Below are positions 25,443 to 32,060 of a DNA stretch of 45,484 nt, piece by piece. How positions within the stretch are numbered: the first letter of the stretch is position 1; each line of letters begins with the position of its first letter. Source of the DNA: Singulisphaera sp. GP187 (lineage in GTDB: Bacteria; Planctomycetota; Planctomycetia; Gemmatales; Gemmataceae); contig CAMDQN010000048.1 of NCBI GenBank assembly GCA_945905925.1, positions 1-45,484 on the forward strand. Direction: 5' to 3'. The position numbers were made by a program, and so were the translations under genes. The notes beneath the pieces are model-generated. The model was not told the origin of the DNA, searched no databases, and was given only the letters and a program-made list of their open reading frames with translations.

Positions 25443-26885
25443 TCAACCCACGGGCATGGGATCGGCGTAGTAGAGGTGGTGCGGGCGGCTCTCGGCGTCC
25501 GTCCACGCGGCCGTCTTCGGGAGGCCGAGCGCGTCGTAGATCGTCGCGGCGAAGTTCTCCGGCGATTGCGGATCCGTCGCGGGGTAGCCGCCGGTCTTGT
25601 CGGACGAACCAACCACGCGACCGCCTTTCACACCGCCACCCGCGAGCCACACGCTTTGCACCGAACCCCAGTGGTCACGACCCGGCCCCTTGTAGTGCTG
25701 CGTCAGCGTGCTGATTCGCGGCGTGCGCCCGAACTCGCCCGCCATCACAATTAACGTGTCGTCGAGCAGCCCGCGCTGTTCCAGATCGTCGAGCAGCGCG
25801 CAGAGCGCCTTGTCCGTCGGCGGGAGCAGTTTGTCCTTCAGGTGCGGGAACGCGTTGCCGTGCGTGTCCCACGACTCGTTGTTACCGAGATTCACCTGCA
25901 CGAGATTCACACCAGCTTCGACCAAGCGCGCGCTCATCAGCAGCGACCAGCCGAACGCGTTGTTGCCGTAGCGCTCGATGTCTTTCGCGGGCGCTTTGTT
26001 CAGGTCGAACGCGGCCCGCACGCGAGCGTCCGTTAGAAGGCTCACCGCGTCCGCGCGCGAGCGGCTGAATGCGCCGGCGTTCGCGTTGTCTTCGAGGGTC
26101 TTCCGCTGAGCGTCGAGGTGTTTGAGGATGTCGAGCCGGCCGCCGAACCGGTCGCCGTCCACGCCCTGCGGCAAACTGAGATCAGGAAGCGTGAACGCGC
26201 GCCGCTTCGCTTCAAATGGGCGCTGTTGGTGGTCGAACTCGTACTCCGGGTACGCACCGTAGGCCTTCGGCTCGAACGCGCTGGCTTCGAGGAACCACGG
26301 GTCGCGGGCGCGGCCCATCACACCGGCGAACTGCCCCGGGATGACACGCCCGGTGTTGTGAACGATTCGGTCCGGCAGCACGATCGCGGGCGGCAGGTTG
26401 TTGCGTGCCTTCGTGACCGCGCCCGCGATGGCCGCGAGGCTGGGATGATCGCTCGGTTTCGGCAGACTCGGGTTGAAGCCGACCGGCGCATCACTGCGCC
26501 CGGTCAACATGATGTGGTGACTCAGTGAATGGTCGTTCGACTTGTGCGTGAGCGAGCGAACCACGCACCACTTATCCGAACACGCCGCGAGCTTCGGCAG
26601 GTGTTCGGTGATGCGCAGACCAACCGTCTTGGTCGCGGTCGTGCCGAACTCACCGCGAATCGCGTCGGGCGCGTCCGGCTTCGGGTCGAAGCTCTCGTGC
26701 TGCGCCAGCCCGCCCGAAAGGAAGACGTAGATCACGCTCTTGGCGAGCGGGGGGCGTAAGCCCCCCGAGTCTTTCCGCTCAGCGCGCAGCGTGTTGAGAT
26801 CGCCGAGACCGAGACCGAGCAGCCCAACGGCCCCGGCTTGAATGGCATCGCGACGGGACAGCGTGGGATGGCTGAAGGTGGGCAT
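25443..26885 (-). CDS. DUF1501 family protein with Tat leader
   Basis: 480 residues from the ATG at 26885; the open frame upstream is not conserved. The twin-arginine-type start (HPTLSRRDAIQAGAVGLLGLGLGDL) leads into SVIYVFLSGGLAQHESFDPKPDAPDAIRGEFGTTATKTVGLRITEHLPKLA and WCVVRSLTHKSNDHSLSHHIMLTG. Further on are VNLGNNESWDTHGNAFPHLKD, LIVMAGEFGRTPRIS and GRDHWGSVQSVWLAGGGVKGGRVVG. These match DUF1501, a sulfatase/alkaline-phosphatase-like exported family very frequent in planctomycetes, usually partnered with DUF1549/DUF1553 cytochrome proteins. No such partner is adjacent here. A G/C palindrome supplies about residues 40-48 (DSGGLRPPL). It diverges from the prenyltransferase-repeat gene. Confidence 0.92.
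   Translation of the reverse strand: MPTFSHPTLSRRDAIQAGAVGLLGLGLGDLNTLRAERKDSGGLRPPLAKSVIYVFLSGGLAQHESFDPKPDAPDAIRGEFGTTATKTVGLRITEHLPKLAACSDKWCVVRSLTHKSNDHSLSHHIMLTGRSDAPVGFNPSLPKPSDHPSLAAIAGAVTKARNNLPPAIVLPDRIVHNTGRVIPGQFAGVMGRARDPWFLEASAFEPKAYGAYPEYEFDHQQRPFEAKRRAFTLPDLSLPQGVDGDRFGGRLDILKHLDAQRKTLEDNANAGAFSRSRADAVSLLTDARVRAAFDLNKAPAKDIERYGNNAFGWSLLMSARLVEAGVNLVQVNLGNNESWDTHGNAFPHLKDKLLPPTDKALCALLDDLEQRGLLDDTLIVMAGEFGRTPRISTLTQHYKGPGRDHWGSVQSVWLAGGGVKGGRVVGSSDKTGGYPATDPQSPENFAATIYDALGLPKTAAWTDAESRPHHLYYADPMPVG
26742..26768. repeat. G/C palindrome inserted in the DUF1501 coding sequence
   Basis: GGCGAGCGGGGGGCGTAAGC followed by CCCCCGAG matches the element at 236-260. It is read in frame as GGLRPPLA, between the Tat leader and the first conserved strand. 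The second DUF1501 protein in this window lacks this block (RPVERTKSVIILW at the same point). Confidence 0.75.
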
Positions 26886-26951
26886 GGCAGCGCTCTCGGC
26901 GGGAGGGACCGCTTGAATATCGCCGATTCGAGCGCGAGACGCAACACTCTT

Positions 26952-27005
26952 GAAGAACCTACCCCCCAACCCCCTCCCTGCAGGGAGGGTGGGGGTGGGG
27001 TCTTC
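26952..27005. repeat. C/G-run repeat with a G-quadruplex motif in a divergent promoter region
   Basis: The first 29 bases (26952-26980) are identical to the arm at 8558-8586. The right half, at 26983-27000, reads GGGAGGGTGGGGGTGGGG, a four-tract G-quadruplex motif with one-base loops. The left half can alternatively pair with it as a hairpin. It lies between the divergent DUF1501 and prenyltransferase-repeat genes. Confidence 0.8.
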
Positions 27006-27137
27006 GCATCAGCGCAGTTACCAACCCGTTACCCACCTCGCTCGTCAGATTGTGTAGACTGCGTGCGCAGGTGCGGGAGCCTGCCGACAGTTCACCCTCT
27101 CCTCCCGTTCTCAACTCCATTCCAGGAGGCGCGACCC

Positions 27138-28694
27138 ATGAAGAAGCTAATCCGTCCACTGGCCCTCTCCGCCGTGCTCGGCGCCGGCGGCATCCTGGGC
27201 ACCAACTTCCTGCTCGCCGACGAAAAGCCACTCAAACCGCCGACCAGCGCACTCCCCATCCTGCCGGACGACCCGCTCAAGCCGCGGCTCCCGGGCCGTG
27301 GCGACAAGGTTCCCGGCAACAACCCGATGACGGAGTCGAAACCCGACAAAGACGTCGCCCCGGTGAAGATCGGCGACACGATCGTGAAGACCGACTTCGC
27401 GGTGAAGCCGAAGGAACTCAGCGCCGCGGTCAAGAAGGGTCTGGAGTTCCTCGTCAAGAGCCAACAGGAAGACGGCGGCTGGAACCAGGGCGGCGGTTGG
27501 CGCACCGGCGGCGGCGCGGGCCGCGTCGAGGGCGCGAAGGTCGAAGACCCGTCGGACATCGGCAACACGTGTTTCGTGCTGCTCGCGCTGCTCCGCGCTG
27601 GCAACACCGCAACCGAAGGCACCTACAAGGACAACGTGAAGAAGGGTCTCGCGTTCGTCATCGCGCGCGTCGAGAAGGCCGACAAGGATTCGCTCTACGT
27701 CACCGACGTGAAGAACACGCAACTTCAGAGCAAAATCGGGCCGTACGTGGACACGTTCCTCGTGAACCTCGTGTTGGCCGAGTTCCGCGGCAAGTCCGGC
27801 GACCAGGAAAAGAAGCTCATCGCGGCGCTCGAAAAGACCATGACCAAGATCGTGCGGCACCAGACCGCCGACGGCGGGTTCGCGAACAACAGCGGCTGGG
27901 CCTCGACGCTGTCGATGGGCATCTGCAACAAGGGCCTCGCTCGTGCGAAGGAGCGCGGCGCAGTGGTCGATGACGTGGTTCTGAAGCGGGCGCTGGCGCA
28001 GTCCACCTCGGCGACGACGGGCGCGGCCCCGGTCACGGTCGCGGCGAAACCTGCCGCTCCCGTCGAGGCGGGAAGGTTCTTCGACGTGTTCGGAAAGCTC
28101 TCCGGCACACCCGCGAAACCTCTGGCGTCTTCACCGGTTCCGACAGCCGGACGCGCCGGCGACGCGGGCATCGGCCTGTACGCCCAGAGCCAAGGCGCCG
28201 GCAACTCGCAGGACATCCTCAACAGCCTCCGACGCGACGCCGAGAAGGCCAAAGAAGTTCTGAAGGACACGAAGGCACCAAAGGAAGAGAAAGAAAAGGC
28301 CGAAAAGACGCTCCAAGAAGTGAAGAAGGCTGACGAAGCAAATGACAAGGTTCAAGAGAATCTCGCGAAGCAGGTGAAGAACGACAACTTCGTGGCCGGG
28401 TTCGGGAACAACGGCGGCGAAGAGTTCCTCAGCTTCATGAACATCAGCGAAGCGCTTCTCCTCAAGGGCGGCAAGGATTGGGAGGAGTGGGACACGAAGA
28501 TGCTCAAGGGGATGGAGAAGGCGCAGGACAAGGACGGAAGCTGGCAGGGTCACCACTGCATCACCGGCAAGACGTTCTGCACCGCCGGCGCGCTGCTCGT
28601 GCTGCTGTCCGACCGCACCACGTTCCCGCTCGAGGTGCTGAAGGCCGCGAAAGAAAAGAAGGACGAAAAGAAACCGGACGCGCCGAAGCCGTAA
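27138..28694 (+). CDS. Secreted prenyltransferase/squalene-oxidase-repeat protein
   Basis: 518 residues from the ATG at 27138, preceded by AGGAGG; upstream frame is not coding. Signal peptide MKKLIRPLALSAVLGAGGILGTNFLLA. Two alpha/alpha-toroid type repeats are clear (LSAAVKKGLEFLVKSQQEDGGWNQGG and LEKTMTKIVRHQTADGGFANNSGWAST), with a third in KMLKGMEKAQDKDGSWQGHHCITGKTFCTAGALLVLL. A Lys/Glu-rich coiled coil (about 365-415) interrupts the toroid. The fold is shared by terpene cyclases, protein prenyltransferases and thioester proteins; no catalytic DxDD motif is visible, so it is more likely a structural or binding protein in planctomycetes. Function unknown. Confidence 0.85.
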   Translation: MKKLIRPLALSAVLGAGGILGTNFLLADEKPLKPPTSALPILPDDPLKPRLPGRGDKVPGNNPMTESKPDKDVAPVKIGDTIVKTDFAVKPKELSAAVKKGLEFLVKSQQEDGGWNQGGGWRTGGGAGRVEGAKVEDPSDIGNTCFVLLALLRAGNTATEGTYKDNVKKGLAFVIARVEKADKDSLYVTDVKNTQLQSKIGPYVDTFLVNLVLAEFRGKSGDQEKKLIAALEKTMTKIVRHQTADGGFANNSGWASTLSMGICNKGLARAKERGAVVDDVVLKRALAQSTSATTGAAPVTVAAKPAAPVEAGRFFDVFGKLSGTPAKPLASSPVPTAGRAGDAGIGLYAQSQGAGNSQDILNSLRRDAEKAKEVLKDTKAPKEEKEKAEKTLQEVKKADEANDKVQENLAKQVKNDNFVAGFGNNGGEEFLSFMNISEALLLKGGKDWEEWDTKMLKGMEKAQDKDGSWQGHHCITGKTFCTAGALLVLLSDRTTFPLEVLKAAKEKKDEKKPDAPKP

Positions 28695-28698
28695 GCTC

Positions 28699-28867
28699 TG
28701 ACAGTTCATGACATCTTTGGAGTTGACATAGCAAGTGCAATGTGGGGAATGGTTTGTGACTCAGGCGACCGAATAGTTTCAGCCATCAACCCGCATCCCA
28801 CCCAAACGAAAACCGCTGAGTTTTCCAAGGTTTCCCGTGTCAAGCCCAAAGATGTCATGAACTGTCA
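28699..28867. mobile_element. MITE-like element with 22-bp perfect terminal inverted repeats
   Basis: Perfect inverted repeats of 22 bp at 28699-28720 (TGACAGTTCATGACATCTTT...) and 28846-28867 bound a 169-bp element that has no open frame of its own and lower GC content than its surroundings. No target-site duplication is evident (flanks AGCTC and GCCAT). Immediately to the right is a transposase C-terminal remnant, so the element may be a non-autonomous derivative of that IS. Confidence 0.7.
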
Positions 28868-29052
28868 GCCATCAGGGAGCGTGTGAACGTTCGCTCCCTG
28901 ACGGTTGGTCGTCGGCGCGGGTTCCGATACCGCTCGGCGGCGATCCGCAACACCTTCATCTTCCCGATCCCGTGTTCCACCACGATCTGAAGTACCCCAC
29001 GAAAGTCACTGAAGAAATGGTGGCGGGTTCCCAACGCGAGGGCCACGCTCAC
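28855..29052 (-). pseudogene. Transposase C-terminal remnant (DDE, IS5/Tnp4-like)
   Basis: The frame reads HHFFSDFRGVLQIVVEHGIGKMKVLRIAAERYRNPRRR, which is the last catalytic segment of DDE transposases of the IS5/DDE_Tnp4 type (the glutamate in VEHGIGKMK followed by the RYRN(P/R)RR helix). Only about 40 residues are recognisable. The upstream part is lost against the end of the HDOD kinase gene, and the downstream tail runs through a CAGGGAGCG hairpin into the right end of the MITE-like element. It is not functional. Confidence 0.7.
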
Positions 29053-29055
29053 GTC

Positions 29056-31116
29056 TTAGGCATGCTCTCTCGTGTGCTTCGACAGCGCGTCAGCGACTTC
29101 CGCGGCGGAGCGGAACCGCTGCGCCGGGTTCTTGTCGAGGAGTCGCATCACGATCGCTTCGAGCCATACGGGAAGATCGAAGCGGACCTGTTTGAACGGG
29201 GCGGGAGTCGCCGAACAGACCGCGTAGAGGACGGCCGCTAACACGTTCCCCGGGAAGGGCGGGTTCCCCGTACAGAGCGAGTAGAACACGCCGCCGAGGC
29301 TGAATAGGTCCGACGCCACACTCGCGGGCTGACACTGAATCAACTCGGGCGCCAAAAAGTATGGCGTACCCACAATCGCTCCGGTCTGCGATAACTTCAC
29401 GTCGCTCCCGTTCTGCGCCAGGCCGAAGTCCGCGATCTTTGCGGTGTCCGATGCTTGTTCCAGAATGATGTTCGCGGGCTTGATGTCGCGGTGAATGATT
29501 CCCTTCTTGTGGGCCGCCGACAAGCCGAGCGCGATCTGCCGCGCGATCCTGGTGATCGTAGCAATGGGCAATGGGCCGCTCTTCTGGATGTACCGGTCCA
29601 GACAGGTACCCTGGACGTACTCCATCGCGAGATACCCGAGACCAGCGACCTCGCGCACCGCGTAAATGGTGACCACGTTCTCGTGTTGGATCGCGGCCCC
29701 GGCGCGCGCCTCGCGCGAGAAGCGATCACGCGCCACCGGGTCGGAAAAGGTCTTGGCCCCGAGCATCTTGATCGCCACGAACCGGGCCAGGCTCGGTTCG
29801 TAACCCTTGAACACGACCCCCATCGCCCCGCGCCCGAGAACCTCGCGCAGTTCGTAGTCCCCCAACCGGCACCCAGATGTGGGGAACTGTTCGAGGAATC
29901 CCGGGCGGAACTCGGGAATGGTGGGAATTGTGGGAATTGTGGTACCGATGCCGTGCGTGATTTGCCCGCCAGTAAAGCGTGCGAGGTCCTCGGAGGGGCT
30001 CACGTCGGCGCGCGGTCGTAGGGCGCTTGGGGCCACCGGTCGTACCGGACGAGGTTCCGCGGGGGGAGGGGTGGTGACGCCGACGCGGCGCAGCCGGGGC
30101 GTTGCCACCGGCCCGCTCATCCGGGCCCGGTTGGTCTCCACCGCGAGATTGACCATCTCCTGTCCACCGGCTGCGAGCGTCTCGGCAAAGTTCGGACAGT
30201 CACGCACGTCCCGGTTCAGCAACTCGCCGAACTCGGTGATCTTGGGGGCGATGCCCTGGATAAACGAGATGAGTTCCGGTTTCGGAAGCCTGTACTGCGT
30301 TCGAGCCACGTCGAGGACGTACTCCAACACGTTCGGGTGGCGAGCAAGAACATCGATGTTCGCGATCAACCCGGCGAAGCAGAGCAACTCGGCCCGGCGG
30401 CTCATGGCCTTCTCGGTCCCGTCGAGCCGCTCCGGGTTGTGGTGATACCGGATTGGTTCGACGATTTCCGCCGGGAGCTTCCAGATCGTGAGCAGTTCGG
30501 CGCTCACCTCCGCGTGGTTGACGCCGAACGTTTCTTCTTCGACCTCGCACGGTTGGGCGAGGAGTCGGTCCCCCCAGCGCGCCGTCATGTCGCGCCAGGC
30601 GTCGGGGTAGGCCTGTTGGAGCAGTACCGCGCCAAGGTCGCGGAGCAATCCCGCGACCATATCGTCGGCGGGGGAGGTGCCCGGCATCCGAGCGGAGATG
30701 TCTCGCGCTATGATCGCCCCCGCGACCGAGGTAATCTGGTAGGCGCGCGTTTCGGGGTCCGACGGTCCGGATTTGATCGCGGGCATCGACAGACCCAGCG
30801 CGAGCGAGCGTACCGGACCGAGGCCCAATACGGTGATGGCACGCTCCAACGACGCGATCGGCTTGCTGAGTCCGTACAGGCAGGAGTTGACTGCCTTCAG
30901 AAGTTTCGCGCACAGACCAGGGTCTTGCGAAATGAGCTTCACGATCTCGTTCGGGTCACAGTCGGGGCGGCTCGCGGCGCTGACCACCTGGAGCGCCACG
31001 GCTGGCGGGGTCGGGAGGCGGCGCGGGTCGAGTACAACCGCGAGTACGTCGTCGCGCCGGAGCGAGTGGACGCTGCTCGTGGCTAGTGTGGGGAGCGTAA
31101 TAGACACCAATGCCAT
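29056..31116 (-). CDS. HDOD domain - Ser/Thr kinase fusion
   Basis: 686 residues from the ATG at 31116; upstream extension starts with a TTG and is not needed. The N-terminal 280 residues form an HDOD domain: LPTPPAVALQVVSAASRPDCDPNEIVKLISQDPGLCAKLLKAVNS and VLGLGPVRSLALGL, with degenerate LLRDLG replacing the HD pair, then FGVNHAEVSAELLTIWKLP. A low-complexity linker contains TIPTIPTIPE. The kinase domain occupies about 418-680 with LGRGAMGVVFKG, Lys450, HRDIKPAN (Asp544), DFG (563-565) and GTPYFLAPE; no membrane segment is visible. HDOD domains bind or scaffold other signalling proteins. The combination is a soluble kinase whose N-terminal half probably senses a partner or nucleotide. Confidence 0.92.
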   Translation of the reverse strand: MALVSITLPTLATSSVHSLRRDDVLAVVLDPRRLPTPPAVALQVVSAASRPDCDPNEIVKLISQDPGLCAKLLKAVNSCLYGLSKPIASLERAITVLGLGPVRSLALGLSMPAIKSGPSDPETRAYQITSVAGAIIARDISARMPGTSPADDMVAGLLRDLGAVLLQQAYPDAWRDMTARWGDRLLAQPCEVEEETFGVNHAEVSAELLTIWKLPAEIVEPIRYHHNPERLDGTEKAMSRRAELLCFAGLIANIDVLARHPNVLEYVLDVARTQYRLPKPELISFIQGIAPKITEFGELLNRDVRDCPNFAETLAAGGQEMVNLAVETNRARMSGPVATPRLRRVGVTTPPPAEPRPVRPVAPSALRPRADVSPSEDLARFTGGQITHGIGTTIPTIPTIPEFRPGFLEQFPTSGCRLGDYELREVLGRGAMGVVFKGYEPSLARFVAIKMLGAKTFSDPVARDRFSREARAGAAIQHENVVTIYAVREVAGLGYLAMEYVQGTCLDRYIQKSGPLPIATITRIARQIALGLSAAHKKGIIHRDIKPANIILEQASDTAKIADFGLAQNGSDVKLSQTGAIVGTPYFLAPELIQCQPASVASDLFSLGGVFYSLCTGNPPFPGNVLAAVLYAVCSATPAPFKQVRFDLPVWLEAIVMRLLDKNPAQRFRSAAEVADALSKHTREHA

Positions 31117-31334
31117 TCTTCGCACCTGCGACTGCGGTGCAAACACAACGTAGATACGCAAATGTTGGTCACGAAGGGGTGGCTGTCAATCGGTTCGGGG
31201 CGCTGGGCGGAACCGGCGCTGGTAAGACGTGGGGGGAATTCAGTTTACGGTCGCAGCTTTCCGTCCCGACCAAGTCATGTGATCAACGTGCCGCGCACTT
31301 TTGGTTTTCGCACGGCCCGCTCCGTTTTCGGCTT

Positions 31335-31439
31335 TTAGTGACCGCAACTGCTGCAACCGCTGGAATTGGCGGTCCGACACCCCGAAGCAGCGGTGAACGT
31401 GATGGCGGCCATGATGATAGCGAGGAGGAGCTTACGCAT
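31335..31439 (-). CDS. Tiny Cys-rich lipoprotein
   Basis: 34 residues: Lys/Arg start and hydrophobic core (MRKLLLAIIMAAITFTAAS) followed by lipobox ASGC, with Cys21 as the lipidation site. The mature peptide would be only CRTANSSGCSSCGH, carrying a CxxC and terminal His. An ATG start with GGAAGGA about seven bases upstream supports translation. It lies upstream of the HDOD kinase gene in the same direction (gap about 218 bp). Function unknown; possible metal binding is inference from the Cys/His pattern. Its small size makes it easy to miss. Confidence 0.7.
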   Translation of the reverse strand: MRKLLLAIIMAAITFTAASGCRTANSSGCSSCGH

Positions 31440-31643
31440 CAGAATGTCCTTCCGTGGAACTCGAAGGTTTCGCCGGTCATCGTGACCGGTTAGACTCCCA
31501 CACGCGGCCGAGGCGTTACGTGCGGGAACGAGTGGAATATCGTCCGCACTTCCGCGACGATGGAGAGAGAACCGCGAGACTTGCCCACGCACACCGGTCC
31601 GGTGGACGAATCGTGGCGGTGGTTTCGTTTGTGAGGGTAGGTG

Positions 31644-31946
31644 ATGCACTATTTGCTGTTCTATGACGTGGTCCCAGATTACGTGGCGCGGCGACTTCCG
31701 TTCCGTGCGGCGCACCTGGCTCACGCGTGGGCGGCGGCCGATCGTGGGGAATTGGTGCTGGGCGGAGCGCTCGCGGAACCCGCCGACGGCGCAGTTCTGC
31801 TGTTCCGATGTGATTCGCCCGCGCCTGTGGAAGCGTTCGCGGCGGGTGACCCTTACGTGACCAACGGCGTAGTCACTTGCTGGCGCGTGCGGGTGTGGAT
31901 GACTGTCGTCGGGGAAGCAGCGAGCAAGCCGATACGCGACTTGTAG
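31644..31946 (+). CDS. YciI-like (YCII-related) protein
   Basis: 100 residues from the ATG at 31644, with GAGGGT a few bases upstream (a GTG one codon earlier is the alternative). MHYLLFYDVVPDYVARRLPFRAAHLAHAWAAADRGELVLGGALAEPADGAVLLFRCDSPAPVEAFAAGDPYVTNGVV fits the ferredoxin-like YCII fold, with the His in RAAHLAHA and the Asp in AGDPY in the usual active-site positions. Members include muconolactone-type isomerases and small dehalogenase-like enzymes; no specific reaction is assigned here. Stands alone; converges on glgP. Confidence 0.85.
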   Translation: MHYLLFYDVVPDYVARRLPFRAAHLAHAWAAADRGELVLGGALAEPADGAVLLFRCDSPAPVEAFAAGDPYVTNGVVTCWRVRVWMTVVGEAASKPIRDL

Positions 31947-32053
31947 TAGGTGCCGCTTGCCGAACAGCACACAAACGCCTGCGGTTAAGTGTCGCGGAGA
32001 TTCTCCAAGCGAAACGAGTTGTGCGGGCGTGCCGCTCGGCAAGCGGCACCTAC
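31946..32053. terminator. Inverted repeat between convergent genes
   Basis: 18-bp perfect arms at 31946-31963 (GTAGGTGCCGCTTGCCGA) and 32036-32053 with a 72-nt interior, filling the gap between the YciI-like gene and glgP. The long loop argues for a palindromic repeat with terminator activity rather than a classical terminator. Confidence 0.6.
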
Positions 32054-32060
32054 CTGGACA

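Noticed and set aside
28699-28867. Complete insertion sequence
   Set aside because: No transposase inside the 169 bp and no target duplication; only a fragment lies next to it.
31440-32042. Leftward frame covering the YciI-like gene and continuing into the lipoprotein
   Set aside because: The long part is a shadow of the YciI-like gene; only the last 34 codons, from the ATG at 31439, make sense as a gene.
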